From assembly GCF_014203835.1 (NCBI RefSeq), contig NZ_JACHJW010000001.1, forward strand, positions 4,724,501 to 4,788,500: DNA of 64,000 nucleotides, written 5' to 3'. A program made the translations under genes and the position numbers. This DNA is from Micromonospora polyrhachis (GTDB lineage: Bacteria > Actinomycetota > Actinomycetes > Mycobacteriales > Micromonosporaceae). Shown here piece after piece: positions 33,667 through 42,594 of the stretch. Within the stretch, counting starts at the first letter, position 1. Every line of letters starts with the position of its first letter. The notes below the pieces were generated by a model. It was not told where the DNA came from. It made no database searches and saw only the letters and a list, made by a program, of their open reading frames with translations.

Positions 33667-34077
33667 TCAGTAGATAATGCCCACCGCGAGGCAGCCGGTC
33701 GTAGCGCCTCCGACGTATTCCCCGCCATAAATTTCGGAGACGTTGTCGGCAAAGTTGTAGGTTACGGTCTTCGTCGTGCCCTTGCCGCCGCTGTTGTGTA
33801 CCCGTTCTTTCCGCGAGCCGCCATCACTGTATTCCGCCCTCAGGCACATGCCTGCGGCTTCGCCGTCCGCAACGGTGTCCTTGACGTTGACCTCCACGTA
33901 GAATCGGCCGCCAGACCACCACCAGGAGCCGTACGCCCAGGAGCCCGCCATGTCACTGTAAGAGCCGGTCAGATCCCATTTGACCGCGGCTTGCGCAGGA
34001 GCGGGCGCCACCACGATGCCACCGACCAGGACGGCGAGTCCTGTCGCCAGCGACATCAGATATCGACGGATCTTCAT
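33667..34077 (-). CDS. Secreted small protein of unknown function (136 aa)
   Basis: A classical signal peptide (MKIRRYLMSLATGLAVLVGGIVVAPAPAQA, shown in part: Arg-rich N-region, hydrophobic core, AQA cleavage) precedes a ~105-residue mature domain with two Cys (GMCLRAEYSDGG and TTGCLAVG) that could form a disulphide. The domain is rich in Gly, Tyr, Trp and predicted beta-strand. AAGGAAGG precedes the ATG. The gene is bracketed by direct repeats and sits in the IS-containing accessory segment. No family was recognised. Confidence 0.8.
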   Translation of the reverse strand: MKIRRYLMSLATGLAVLVGGIVVAPAPAQAAVKWDLTGSYSDMAGSWAYGSWWWSGGRFYVEVNVKDTVADGEAAGMCLRAEYSDGGSRKERVHNSGGKGTTKTVTYNFADNVSEIYGGEYVGGATTGCLAVGIIY

Positions 34078-34402
34078 CCGCGCCTTCCTTCCAGGGATGG
34101 AAATTCATCACGATAATCGCTTAGCTGGTTGAGGAACGTCAACTCCATGGACGAGCACAGCTTCCCGGCGGTCAGAGATTCCTCGCCTTTTTCGACAACG
34201 GCTCTGGCCACCGGATGTCACGACACCCCGCCCCGTTATGCATCCAGCCGACAGCCTGACGAACGATCGTCACCGACGGTGGAGACGACAGAAACTTAGC
34301 GCTCGGATACTTGAGGGTGGCCCTGCCTGTCAGGGTGAGTTGAGGTCAGTGGCTTGTAGTAAGTCCGACTGGCAGGGCGAGATCGGGATCGATTGATGGT
34401 GA
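34078..34402. other. Intergenic region upstream of the secreted-protein gene
   Basis: About 325 bp, lower in GC near 34100-34200 (CGATAATCGC). It contains direct repeat copy B; the promoter of the secreted gene should lie here, but no confident hexamers were identified. Confidence 0.45.
34213..34301. repeat. Direct repeat copy B
   Basis: GGATGTCACGACACCCCGCC...GACGACAGAAACTTAGCG, the counterpart of copy A 740 bp away. It lies ~135 bp upstream of the secreted-protein start. Confidence 0.8.
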
Positions 34403-34585
34403 GTGTTTCTGCTGTTGGCGGGCCGGCCCGGGAAGATGGGGGTTACGCCGGGCCGGGTCAGCCGGATTGAGAACGGCGCTCTGGGGGCCAACGAGGTGGC
34501 GACCCTCGGCCGATACGCACGAGCGCTGGGTGTTCGGATGCGGATCATCTTCGACTACGGCGGGGACCTCCGTCAGATCGCCTGA
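34403..34585 (+). pseudogene. Fragment of a HigA-like XRE antitoxin
   Basis: The frame encodes MGVTPGRVSRIENGALGANE..LGRYARALGVRMRIIFDYGGD, the second half of the helix-turn-helix and the typical C-terminus of HigA/XRE antitoxins that pair with RelE/HigB toxins. The N-terminal helices are missing: upstream sequence does not continue the motif. No toxin gene remains. It lies 74 bp before an IS982-family element, so it is probably a decayed toxin-antitoxin remnant. Confidence 0.6.
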
Positions 34586-34658
34586 TCGCGCAATGGCTGG
34601 GCGAGCCAGATGCTCCTGCGTCTGAGCACGTACGACGGCAACGGTATGGGCATTGGCC

Positions 34659-35670
34659 TAGATGATTGAGTCCTAAATCTTTGCTGGTGGGAGGTGCCGG
34701 CGTACTGGTACAGGGAAGGGTGTCGTTGTCTGCTCGTGACAGCTGACATCAACACCCTTCTGACCGCACTGTACGTGTTCGTAGACGATCACCTGGTACC
34801 GCGTCGCCGCCGTCCCGGCCGGCCCCAGCGGTTGTCCGACGCCGAACTGGTCTGCCTGATGATCACCCAGGTCCTGTTCGACTTCCCTCGTGAACGGCAC
34901 TGGATCCGCTGGGCCGGCACCCACCTGCGCGACATGTTCCCGTACCTGCCGACCGCGTCCGGCTACGGCAAACGGGTCCGCGGCAGCGGTCAGCTCATCG
35001 CCACCGTGCTCCGGGCCCTGGCCCATGTCACCCCGACCAGTGCCCCGATCCTCAGGTTGATCGACTCCACCCCGGTACCGTGCGGCACCTCGCGGGAGAC
35101 CACGAAACGTTCGGACCTGGCCGGGGACGCCGGCTACGGCTACAGCGCCTCACACTCCCGCTACTTCTGGGGCATGCGCCTGTATCTACTGGCCACAGCC
35201 GAGGGCATGCCCGTGCTGTGGTGCCTGGCCAACCCGAAACTCGACGAACGGGAGGTGATGGCCGCCCTCATCGAGGCCGACCACCACCTAATCGCCGACG
35301 GGCAGGTCATCCTGGCCGACCGTGGCTTCGCCAGCCCGGAGTTCGACCAGTTCTGCGACCTGCGCAGCATCCACCTGGTCCGCCCGAAACGCGCCAACGC
35401 CACAGCCGACGCCCCACGCACCCCGGCCGAGAAAGCCCTGCTCCGCGCCCGCCAATGGATCGAGTCGATCTTCCAGAGCCTGAAAGGCCAACTCTCCCTG
35501 GAACGACACGGAGCCCGCCGACACGACGGCCTGTTCGCCCGCGTCGGTCAACGCCTACTCGCCCTGGCCGCCGTGATCTGGCACAACACCAACATCGGCG
35601 CACCCAACCCAAGATCACTCATCGCATACGACCATTGACCAGCAAGAATTTAGGACTCAATCATCTAGGC
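34659..35670 (+). mobile_element. IS982-family insertion sequence (~1.0 kb)
   Basis: Terminal inverted repeats match at 28 of 30 positions: left from 34659 (TAGATGATTGAGTCCTAAAT...) and right ending near 35667, with one GCC/GGC step of further pairing outside. CTAG occurs at both junctions and could be a short target duplication or part of the inverted repeats. One transposase gene fills the interior. The near-perfect ends and intact transposase suggest a recent, possibly active copy. Confidence 0.88.
34736..35638 (+). CDS. IS982-family DDE transposase
   Basis: The 300 residues contain Asp110 (LIDSTPVPCG), Asp195 (VILADRGFASPEF) and Glu243 (RQWIESIFQSLKGQL), the DDE triad, with YGYSASHSRYFWGMRLYLL between the first two. 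The GTG at 34736 (VTADINTLLTALYVFVDDH) fits the family N-terminus better than the ATG 42 nt upstream. The frame is intact. Confidence 0.92.
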   Translation: MTADINTLLTALYVFVDDHLVPRRRRPGRPQRLSDAELVCLMITQVLFDFPRERHWIRWAGTHLRDMFPYLPTASGYGKRVRGSGQLIATVLRALAHVTPTSAPILRLIDSTPVPCGTSRETTKRSDLAGDAGYGYSASHSRYFWGMRLYLLATAEGMPVLWCLANPKLDEREVMAALIEADHHLIADGQVILADRGFASPEFDQFCDLRSIHLVRPKRANATADAPRTPAEKALLRARQWIESIFQSLKGQLSLERHGARRHDGLFARVGQRLLALAAVIWHNTNIGAPNPRSLIAYDH

Positions 35671-35689
35671 TGCACCAGGGGTGATCAAC

Positions 35690-36787
35690 ATGCGGGTGAC
35701 GACCGGCTTGGCTAACACGATCGGCCTGGCCAAGAAGACCGGCCTGGCCAAGAAGACCGGCCTGGCCAAGGCAGCAAACGTGGCCAACGCGACCAGTCTG
35801 GCCAACGCGGCGGGCCTGGTGGCGGGCTACACACTTGACGCGTTGCTCGGTGATCCACGTCGGTTCCACCCGGTGGCGGGGTTCGGGCAGGCGGCGGGAG
35901 CGCTCGAACGACGGCTCTACCGGCCGCACCGCTCGGCCGGGACGCTGCACACCGCGCTGGCGGTCGGCGTACCGGTGCTGCTGGGGGCGGCGGCGACCGC
36001 AGCGACCCGACGGCACCCGGTGGCGCGTGCGGTGCTCGTCGCCGCCGGCACCTGGACCGTGCTCGGTGGTCGTACTCTGCGCCGCGAAGCCACGATCATG
36101 GGCAAGGCACTGCACAGCGGTGACCTGCCGGCCGCCCGGGACCGACTGGGCCATCTCTGCGGGCGCGACCCGGCAACGCTGGACGAGCCGGAACTCGCCC
36201 GCGCCACCGTCGAGTCGGTCGCGGAGAACACCTCCGACGCGGTGGTCGCACCACTGTGCTGGGGAGCGGTCGCGGGCCTGCCTGGCCTGCTCGGATACCG
36301 GGCGGCGAACACCCTCGACGCGATGGTGGGACACCGATCACCACGGTACGAACGGTTCGGCACCCCGGCCGCCCGCCTCGACGACCTGCTCAACCTGGTG
36401 CCGTCCCGGCTGACCGGCCTGTTGACCATCGCCACCGCCCCGGTCGTACATGGGGACCGGGCTGAGGCATGGCGGGTCTGGTGGCGGGACCGCAACGACC
36501 ACCCAAGCCCCAACGCCGGGCAGTGCGAGTCCGCCATGGCCGGCGCGCTCGGCGTACGACTCGGTGGGCGCAACATCTACTTCGGGCGCTCCGAGGTTCG
36601 CCCCTTCCTCGGCGACGGTCCCCGTCCGGATGCGCGACACATCAAGCGGGCCGCCCGACTCTCCGGGGCCGTCGGCCTGGCCGTGCTCGGACTGACGGCG
36701 GGCCACGCGGCCGCGGCACCCGCCCGGCGGGCGATCCTCCGCTGGGCACTGCGCGGGGTACGGGGCCGGACCGGAGGCCAGGCATGA
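35690..36787 (+). CDS. cobD: Adenosylcobinamide-phosphate synthase (CobD/CbiB)
   Basis: This is the integral membrane enzyme that attaches the aminopropanol arm to adenosylcobyric acid. The core begins at [27 protein letters not shown], then RPHRSAG..., [39 protein letters not shown] and [27 protein letters not shown], all diagnostic. The N-terminal ~40 residues are unusual: GLAKKT repeats from an 18-bp tandem array that relatives lack. The IS982 element ends about 20 bp before the start, so the native promoter is displaced or lost. ATG 35690 has AGGGG 9 nt upstream; GTG 35681 is an alternative. Confidence 0.92.
   Translation: MRVTTGLANTIGLAKKTGLAKKTGLAKAANVANATSLANAAGLVAGYTLDALLGDPRRFHPVAGFGQAAGALERRLYRPHRSAGTLHTALAVGVPVLLGAAATAATRRHPVARAVLVAAGTWTVLGGRTLRREATIMGKALHSGDLPAARDRLGHLCGRDPATLDEPELARATVESVAENTSDAVVAPLCWGAVAGLPGLLGYRAANTLDAMVGHRSPRYERFGTPAARLDDLLNLVPSRLTGLLTIATAPVVHGDRAEAWRVWWRDRNDHPSPNAGQCESAMAGALGVRLGGRNIYFGRSEVRPFLGDGPRPDARHIKRAARLSGAVGLAVLGLTAGHAAAAPARRAILRWALRGVRGRTGGQA
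35723..35770 (+). repeat. 18-bp in-frame tandem repeat, 2.7 copies, at the cobD 5' end
   Basis: Units 35723-35740 and 35741-35758 (GGCCTGGCCAAGAAGACC) are identical, with a partial third. It encodes GLAKKT next to the IS right end. Confidence 0.9.
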
Positions 36788-36882
36788 CCCGGGCGCTGCT
36801 CGGTTCCAGCCCGGCGATGAGTGGGGGCCGCCCGCCCCGGCGCCGCCCGCCCCGGAGCCAGGCGTGATCGGGGCGCTGCTCG
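36773..36882 (+). repeat. Duplicated cobQ translation-start segment
   Basis: About 30 bp around the cobQ start (GAGCCAGGCGTGATCGGGGCGCTGCTCG in part, 36855-36882) is matched 80 bp upstream at 36773-36802 with ATGACC in place of GTGATC. The upstream copy overlaps the cobD stop (ATGA) and opens a 27-codon dead-end frame. Between the copies is a doubled GCCGCCCGCCCCGG. Confidence 0.75.
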
Positions 36883-38447
36883 TCGCCGGGGCCAGCTCCG
36901 ACGCGGGCAAGAGCGTGGTCACCGCCGGGATCTGTCGGTGGCTGCACCGACGCGGAGTCCGAGTCGCCCCCTTCAAGGCACAGAACATGTCCAACAACTC
37001 GGCGGTGGCGATCAGCCCCGCCGGGCGGGGTGGCGAGATCGGCCGGGCACAGGCGTTGCAGGCCGCTGCCTGCGGTCTGGCCCCCGACCTCCGGTTCAAC
37101 CCGGTGCTGCTCAAGCCGGGCAGTGATCTTTCCAGCCAGGTCGTCCTGCTCGGCGAGGCGGTCGACACGGTCACCGCGACCAACTTCCGTACGCTGCGCC
37201 CCCGCCTCGCCGAGACCGCCTTCGCCGCCCTGGCCGAACTGCGCGCCGAGTACGACGTGGTGGTCTGTGAAGGGGCGGGCAGCCCGGCCGAGATCAACCT
37301 GCGGGACACCGACTACGTCAACATGGGGCTGGCCCGGCACGCCAACCTGCCCACCATCGTGGTTGCCGACATCGACCGGGGTGGGGTCTTCGCCTCCCTC
37401 TTCGGCACGCTCGCCCTGCTCGACGCCGCCGACCAGGCACTGATCGCCGGCTTTGTGATCAACAAGTTCCGGGGCGACCTGGGACTGCTCCAACCGGGGC
37501 TGGACATGCTCCAGCGGGTCACCGGGCGGCCGACGTACGGGGTGCTGCCCTGGCACGTCGACCTGTGGCTGGACGCCGAGGACTCACTCGCCTACGGGCG
37601 GGTGCTCGGCCGACCGGCACCCCCGTGCGGTACCGAGTGGCTGGACGTGGCCGTGGTCCGGCTGCCCCGGGTCTCCAACGCCACCGACGTGGAGGCGCTG
37701 GCCACCGAGCCCGGCGTACGGGTCCGGCTGACCGTGGAGCCGGCCGAAATCGCCGCCGCCGACCTCGTCGTACTCCCCGGGACGAAGTCCACCGTGGACG
37801 ACCTGGACTGGCTTCGGCGGACCGGCGTCGCCGACGCCATCCGAGCGCACGCCGCTACCGGCCGCCCGGTGCTCGGCATCTGTGGGGGCTACCAGATGCT
37901 CGGTCGATCCATCCACGACGAGGTGGAGAGCCGGCTCGGCAGCGTCGCCGGGCTCGGCCTGCTGCCCATCGAAGTCACCTTCGACAAGCGCAAGACGGTC
38001 GCCCGCTCGGTGGGCACGGCCTACGGCATGGTCAACGCCCCGGCCTACCGCATGGTCAACGCCCCGGCCGTCGGCACGGTCCCGGTCCGGGGCTACGAAA
38101 TCCACCACGGCTACGTCTCGTCCGCAGATCCGGATCTTGCGCCGCTGCTGACCTACGCCGACGGTCGCGCGGAGGGAGCCGCCGCCGGCCATGTCTTCGG
38201 TACGCACTGGCACGGGGCCTTCGAGTCCGACGAGTTCCGCCGTCGCTTCCTGACCGAGGCGGCCCGACTCGCCGGCCGGCACGGCTTCCAGGCTGCCCCG
38301 GACACCTCCTTCGCCGCCGCCCGCGAACGCACGCTCGACCTACTCGGTGATCTTGTCGAGGAGCACCTGGACACCGACGCGCTCTGGCGAACCGTCATGG
38401 AGGGGCCCGCCGCCGACCTGCCGTTCGTGCCGCCCGGCGCACCGTAA
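36864..38447 (+). CDS. cobQ: Cobyric acid synthase (CobQ/CbiP)
   Basis: This enzyme amidates four carboxylates of adenosylcobyrinic a,c-diamide using glutamine and ATP. The 527 residues contain an N-terminal P-loop ([16 protein letters not shown]), [11 protein letters not shown], and a C-terminal class I glutaminase with Cys340 ([10 protein letters not shown]) and His450 (GTHWHGAFE). The GTG start is 77 bp after cobD, and a partial duplicate of its start lies between. A 24-bp duplication at 38025-38072 repeats MVNAPAYR within the glutaminase domain; catalytic residues are intact. A 7-bp repeat array begins just after the stop. Confidence 0.95.
   Translation: MIGALLVAGASSDAGKSVVTAGICRWLHRRGVRVAPFKAQNMSNNSAVAISPAGRGGEIGRAQALQAAACGLAPDLRFNPVLLKPGSDLSSQVVLLGEAVDTVTATNFRTLRPRLAETAFAALAELRAEYDVVVCEGAGSPAEINLRDTDYVNMGLARHANLPTIVVADIDRGGVFASLFGTLALLDAADQALIAGFVINKFRGDLGLLQPGLDMLQRVTGRPTYGVLPWHVDLWLDAEDSLAYGRVLGRPAPPCGTEWLDVAVVRLPRVSNATDVEALATEPGVRVRLTVEPAEIAAADLVVLPGTKSTVDDLDWLRRTGVADAIRAHAATGRPVLGICGGYQMLGRSIHDEVESRLGSVAGLGLLPIEVTFDKRKTVARSVGTAYGMVNAPAYRMVNAPAVGTVPVRGYEIHHGYVSSADPDLAPLLTYADGRAEGAAAGHVFGTHWHGAFESDEFRRRFLTEAARLAGRHGFQAAPDTSFAAARERTLDLLGDLVEEHLDTDALWRTVMEGPAADLPFVPPGAP
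38025..38072 (+). repeat. 24-bp in-frame duplication inside cobQ
   Basis: 38025-38048 and 38049-38072 share CGCATGGTCAACGCCCCGGC; they duplicate an octapeptide in the glutaminase domain. Confidence 0.85.
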
Positions 38448-38448
38448 C

Positions 38449-38497
38449 GTCGGGAGTCGGGAGTCGGGAGTCGGGAGTCGGGAGTCGGGAGTCGGGA
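38449..38497. repeat. 7-bp tandem repeat x7 after the cobQ stop
   Basis: Seven exact copies of GTCGGGA begin 2 nt after the cobQ stop codon and end in GTTGG. Exact identity suggests recent slippage. Confidence 0.97.
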
Positions 38498-38550
38498 GTT
38501 GGCTGCATGATTGTCCCGGTTACGGGTACGCCCGACCCGGGGTGATTCGA

Positions 38551-38673
38551 GTGGCTCCGAACAGGTCCAGGATCGTGCAGTGGATCGTCATCGCGGCGAT
38601 CGTGATCGGGATCGTGGTCGTCGCCATCGTGTACGGCACGGGCGGCGGTGGTGACGGCGGGGGCGAATACTGA
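38551..38673 (+). CDS. Small single-pass membrane protein (40 aa)
   Basis: A GTG frame encodes MAPNRSRIVQW, a ~19-residue hydrophobic helix (IVIAAIVIGIVVVAIVYG) and a Gly/Asp tail. In-frame GTG at 38542 is an alternative. Short proteins of this type are common and often unannotated in actinomycetes. Function unknown. Confidence 0.55.
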   Translation: MAPNRSRIVQWIVIAAIVIGIVVVAIVYGTGGGGDGGGEY

Positions 38674-38726
38674 CCGGTCAGCACCTGCTCGGCGCTATCC
38701 CGCCCCGGACGACTACGGTCTGCACC

Positions 38727-39485
38727 GTGGCAGGAGTGGTCGAGGCGTATGCGGATCTGGCCCGGCGGATCCTGGACCGGCCAGCCCGGCTGGGGCGTAC
38801 CCGGTTGGTCGCCATCGACGGGCCCAGCGGCGCGGGCAAGACAGTCTTCGCCGAGCGGCTGGCCGAGGCGTTCACCGCGATCGGGCGGGCCAGGGCATCC
38901 AACGCGGCCGGGCGGGCCGAGCCATTCGCGGTGGCTGGGCTGGACCGGCCGCCGATCGTGCACACCGACGACCTGCTCGACGGCTGGGCGGACCAATTCA
39001 CCTTCTGGCATCGACTGGAGGAGTGGGTCCTCGCCCCGCTGCGGGCGGGCCGGACCGGCCACTACCGCTCGTACGACTGGGACCGGCGGCGTTTCGGCGC
39101 GGACTGGACCCCGGTCCCGCCCGCTCCGGTGGTGCTCCTGGAGGGTTTCACGGCCGCCCGGGCCATCATCCGGCCAGAGTTGACCTTCGCTGTCTTCGTG
39201 ACCGCCCCGGACCGACTGCGACTGGACCGGGCCCTGATCCGGGACGGCGCGGCGATCCGCCCCTGTCTGGACCGGTGGCGGCGTGCGGAACGCGATCATC
39301 TGGCCGTGGACGACACCGTCGGAACCGCCGACCTCCTCGTCGACGGCGCAGCCACACCAGCGCCTGAGCCGGCAGCCGAGGCGGCGCCCGAACCGGCAGC
39401 CACACCAGCGCCCGAAGCGGTGACCGGATCAGGAACCGATCCGGCTCGGTTCTACGTACGGTTGCCCGGTCCGCCTCGCCGATAG
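38727..39485 (+). CDS. P-loop uridine kinase-like ATP-binding protein
   Basis: This 252-residue protein has Walker A AIDGPSGAGKT near residue 30, HTDDLLDGW, YDWDRRRFGADWTPVPPAPVVLLEGF and AERDHLAVDDT, the layout of the uridine kinase/phosphoribulokinase-like group in actinobacteria. The segment near residues 210-235 is an Ala/Pro/Glu low-complexity insert (TPAPEPAAEAAPEP) just before the conserved C-terminus FYVRLPG. GTG 38727 is preceded by TACGGT 7 nt upstream. Substrate unconfirmed. Confidence 0.82.
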   Translation: MAGVVEAYADLARRILDRPARLGRTRLVAIDGPSGAGKTVFAERLAEAFTAIGRARASNAAGRAEPFAVAGLDRPPIVHTDDLLDGWADQFTFWHRLEEWVLAPLRAGRTGHYRSYDWDRRRFGADWTPVPPAPVVLLEGFTAARAIIRPELTFAVFVTAPDRLRLDRALIRDGAAIRPCLDRWRRAERDHLAVDDTVGTADLLVDGAATPAPEPAAEAAPEPAATPAPEAVTGSGTDPARFYVRLPGPPRR

Positions 39486-39560
39486 GGCATGGACGTAAGG
39501 GTTTCACTGCGGCACGATCTGCGGGAGAGGGCCGAGGCGAGGCGATCGGGGGCACGCACC

Positions 39561-40685
39561 ATGACGACCGGTGACCAGGAAACGACCGCCACCCCGGCCC
39601 GGCGACGGGTCGTACTCACCGGGATCAGCTCGCGGGCCTGGGAACATCCGGCGGACCGGGGGGCGCTCACCGCGCTACGCGAACTTCGCGGCTTCGACGA
39701 CGTACTCAAGACGTTCTTCGGGATGTGGAACGAGCGCGCCTTCCGACTGTCCTATCTGGCGGCCGGTATCCGGGTGGACCACCGGCAGTACCCGCGCGTT
39801 TATCACCGGTTCACCGAGGCGGCCAGCACCCTCGACTGGCCCGAGTTGCCCGAACTGTACGTCACCCAGTCGCCCTGGCTCACCGCCGAGGCGATCGGGC
39901 TCGATAGACCCTTCATCGTGGTCAGCTCCGCCGCCGTACAACAACTCGACGACGACGAACTGCGCTACCTGCTCGGCCACGAGCTTGGTCATGTGGGCAG
40001 CGGCCATGCCGTCTACAAGACGATCCTGATGATCCTCACCCGGTGGGCGGCCAACCTGAGCTGGCTTCCGGTCGGTGCGCTCGCCCTGCGGGCGATCATC
40101 GCCGCGATGCTCGAATGGTGGCGCAAGGCCGAACTCTCCGCCGACCGAGCCGGGCTGCTCGCCGGGCAGGATCCGGCCGCCGCGCTGCGGCTGCTGATGA
40201 AGCTCGCCGGTGGCGGCGACCTGTCCCAGATCGACACGACCGCCTTTCTCGAACAGGCAGCCGAGTACGACGGTGGCGGCGACCTACGGGACAGCTTCCA
40301 CAAGATCCGGATGACCGCGTGGAGCACCCATCCGGTGCCGGTGGCGCGCGCGGCACACCTGCGGCAGTGGGTCGACTCGGGTGCCTACGGGCAGGTGCTG
40401 GCCGGGGAGTATCCCCGGCGGGCGGACGACGGCGACACCTCGGTGACCGAGGAGATCAAGGCCGCGGCCGAGTCCTACCGGGAGGCGTTCGGGCGTACTC
40501 AGGATCCGTTGGTGGGTCTGCTACGCCGACTCGGCGACGGAGCCAGCGACATCGGCGAGTGGGTCGGCAGCGGTGCCGGCCGGGCCCGGTCCTGGATGGG
40601 GGCCGCCGGGGAGGCTGCCGCCCGTGCCGCCGGTCGGGCGGGCCGCCGGCCGGGCCGCACGACCACAGCAGATAACGGAAACTAG
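39561..40685 (+). CDS. M48-family metallopeptidase
   Basis: This 374-residue protease has the zinc motif HELGH (His140, Glu141, His144), the third ligand region KAELSADRAGLL, and a hydrophobic segment after the motif (ILMILTRWAANLSWLPVGALALRAIIAAML in part) that likely anchors it, as in HtpX-like proteases. The N-terminal region WEHPADRGALTALRELRGFDDVLK is conserved in actinobacterial homologs. The tail is Ala/Gly/Arg rich. The ATG at 39561 is chosen; an in-frame ATG at 39489 would add 24 residues. Confidence 0.88.
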   Translation: MTTGDQETTATPARRRVVLTGISSRAWEHPADRGALTALRELRGFDDVLKTFFGMWNERAFRLSYLAAGIRVDHRQYPRVYHRFTEAASTLDWPELPELYVTQSPWLTAEAIGLDRPFIVVSSAAVQQLDDDELRYLLGHELGHVGSGHAVYKTILMILTRWAANLSWLPVGALALRAIIAAMLEWWRKAELSADRAGLLAGQDPAAALRLLMKLAGGGDLSQIDTTAFLEQAAEYDGGGDLRDSFHKIRMTAWSTHPVPVARAAHLRQWVDSGAYGQVLAGEYPRRADDGDTSVTEEIKAAAESYREAFGRTQDPLVGLLRRLGDGASDIGEWVGSGAGRARSWMGAAGEAAARAAGRAGRRPGRTTTADNGN

Positions 40686-40763
40686 CGCCGGGCGGGCCCG
40701 GAGACGCACGGCATCGAGGGCTCCCGGGGCGGCGGCCGGTAAGGTCGGCCTACCATTTCGGTC

Positions 40764-42131
40764 ATGACCACACCCACCTTCACCGAGGCTGAACTGCGCG
40801 CGGCGGTCGAACACGAGCTGCCCGGCGTTCGTGCCGACCTCGAACGACTGGTCCGCATCCCGGGCATCGCGTTCGACGGCTTCGACCACTCCCACGTCGA
40901 GCGATCCGCGGAGGCGGTCGCCGAACTGCTGCGGGGCTGCTCGCTCGACGTGCAGATCGTGCGTTCCGGCGGACAGCCGGCGGTGATCGGTCGGCGGCCC
41001 GCACCCCCCGGTGCGCCGACCGTGATGCTCTACGCCCACCACGACGTACAGCCGGTCGGCGACCTGTCACTCTGGGAGAGCGACCCGTTCGAGCCGGTCG
41101 AGCGGGACGGGCGGCTCTACGGTCGCGGTGCGGCGGACGACAAGGCCGGGATCATGGCGCACATCGCGGCGCTGCGGGCCTTCGGCGACGACCTGCCGGT
41201 GGGTGTGGTGCTGTTCATCGAGGGCGAGGAGGAGTACGGCTCCGACTCCCTCGAACAGCTCCTGAAGGAGTACCGGGACGAGATCGCGTCGGACGTGATC
41301 GTCATCGCCGACTCCAGCAACTGGGACATCGGGGTGCCAGCGCTGACCACCTCGTTGCGCGGCATCGTCAACTGCTTCGTCGAGGTCCGTACGCTGTCGC
41401 ACGCCGTACACAGCGGGATGTTCGGCGGCGTGGTGCCGGATTCGCTGACCGCGCTCTCCCGGCTGCTGGCCACCCTGCACGACGACGCCGGGGACGTGGC
41501 GGTCGAGGGACTGGTCGGCCGGACCGGGGCCACCGTCGACTACCAGGAGGAGCGACTGCGCACCGAGTCCGGCCTGGTCGACGGGGTCTCCTTCATCGGC
41601 ACCGGGCGGCTCACCGACCGGATGTGGACCAAGCCGGCGCTCGCGGTACTCGGCATCGACGCCCCGGCCACCGGCGAGGCACCCAACGCCCTCGTGCCGG
41701 CGGCGAAGGCCAAGCTGAGCCTCCGGCTCGCTCCGGGCGACGACCCGAAGAAGGCGTACGCCGCGCTGACCGCGCACCTGGAGCGCAACGCCCCCTGGGG
41801 TGCGCAGATCACCGTCTCCTTCGAGCACGACGGCGACCCGTGCGTGATCGACGCCTCCGGACCGATGTTCGACGCGGCGCGGTCCGCCTTCCGTACCGCC
41901 TGGGACGGGGTCGACCCGGTCGACATGGGGGTCGGTGGCTCCATCCCGTTCATCGCCACCTTCCAGGAGATGTTCCCGGCGGCGGCGATCCTGGTGACCG
42001 GTGTGGAGGACCCGCACGCCCAGGCGCACGGCCCGAACGAGAGTCTGCACCTGGGGGAGTTCGCCCGGGTCTGCCTCGCCGAGACGCTGTTGCTGGCGAA
42101 GGTTGCCGAGGCGGCCGCCGCCGGCCGCTGA
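40764..42131 (+). CDS. M20-family dipeptidase
   Basis: This 455-residue enzyme has metal-binding YAHHDVQPVGD, GRGAADDKAGIMAHIAALRAF, FIEGEEEYGSDSLEQLL (catalytic Glu pair) and late HAQAHGPNESLHLGEF, the M20/PepV-like dipeptidase pattern with an inserted dimerisation domain. It would hydrolyse dipeptides in the cytosol with two Zn ions. TACCAT lies 7 nt before the ATG, consistent with leaderless initiation. Downstream, imperfect GGCGGCTGACCGTACG repeats follow the stop. Confidence 0.93.
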   Translation: MTTPTFTEAELRAAVEHELPGVRADLERLVRIPGIAFDGFDHSHVERSAEAVAELLRGCSLDVQIVRSGGQPAVIGRRPAPPGAPTVMLYAHHDVQPVGDLSLWESDPFEPVERDGRLYGRGAADDKAGIMAHIAALRAFGDDLPVGVVLFIEGEEEYGSDSLEQLLKEYRDEIASDVIVIADSSNWDIGVPALTTSLRGIVNCFVEVRTLSHAVHSGMFGGVVPDSLTALSRLLATLHDDAGDVAVEGLVGRTGATVDYQEERLRTESGLVDGVSFIGTGRLTDRMWTKPALAVLGIDAPATGEAPNALVPAAKAKLSLRLAPGDDPKKAYAALTAHLERNAPWGAQITVSFEHDGDPCVIDASGPMFDAARSAFRTAWDGVDPVDMGVGGSIPFIATFQEMFPAAAILVTGVEDPHAQAHGPNESLHLGEFARVCLAETLLLAKVAEAAAAGR

Positions 42132-42294
42132 CCGTACGCCCGGCGGCTGACCGTACACACGGCTTACCGCTGGCGGCTTGCCGTACGCCCGGCTGCACCG
42201 ACCCCCGGTCGAGTGCAGTCGGGCTTGTTCTTTCCGGCCGTGCCGAACTGGGAAAACGCCCCGCGAAGTGGACATCTACGATAGGCTTTCGAAC

Positions 42295-42501
42295 ATGAGT
42301 ACGAACGAAGCGATCGCGCGGCTCGACGCCGCTGTCTGTGCTCTGGGGGACGTCGACGTCTCCGCATGGTCCGACGAGTTGCTGACCGACCAACTCGGCG
42401 AGCTCTCCGCTGTTCTCTGCGCGCTCGACAGGGTGTTGTCCCAGGTGGCTGACGCGGTACGGGCCCGAGGGCTGCGGATCGAGGAGCCGCTCCCCGCGTA
42501 G
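42295..42501 (+). CDS. Small hypothetical helical protein (68 aa)
   Basis: ATG 42295 has TAGGCT 7 nt upstream and no Shine-Dalgarno. The product (MSTNEAIARLDAAVCALGDVD..LTDQLGELSAVLCALDRVLSQVADAVRARGL) is two or three amphipathic helices and weakly resembles the N-terminus of DUF222 proteins, but no HNH domain follows. The stop codon lies in a repeated 18-bp unit, so an alternative stop is duplicated downstream. Confidence 0.65.
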   Translation: MSTNEAIARLDAAVCALGDVDVSAWSDELLTDQLGELSAVLCALDRVLSQVADAVRARGLRIEEPLPA

Positions 42502-42525
42502 GTGCTGCTCCCCGCGTAGGTGTCG
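42490..42525 (+). repeat. 18-bp tandem duplication carrying the stop codon
   Basis: 42490-42507 and 42508-42525 share CTCCCCGCGTAGGTG; each contains TAG. The first TAG terminates the 42295 gene. Confidence 0.85.
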
Positions 42526-42594
42526 TTCGCCACGGAGCCGTTCGCCGCATAGGAGCAGCCGACATTCGTCGGAGGTGGCTGCCAGGATGGACGG

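Noticed and set aside
34659-35670. An 8-bp target-site duplication around the IS element.
   Set aside because: Flanking bases beyond the inverted repeats do not match at that length; only CTAG is shared and it may belong to the inverted repeats.
36784-36867. A separate 27-codon gene between cobD and cobQ.
   Set aside because: Its start is a duplicate of the cobQ start context and the rest is Arg/Pro low complexity; it is better explained as a duplication remnant.
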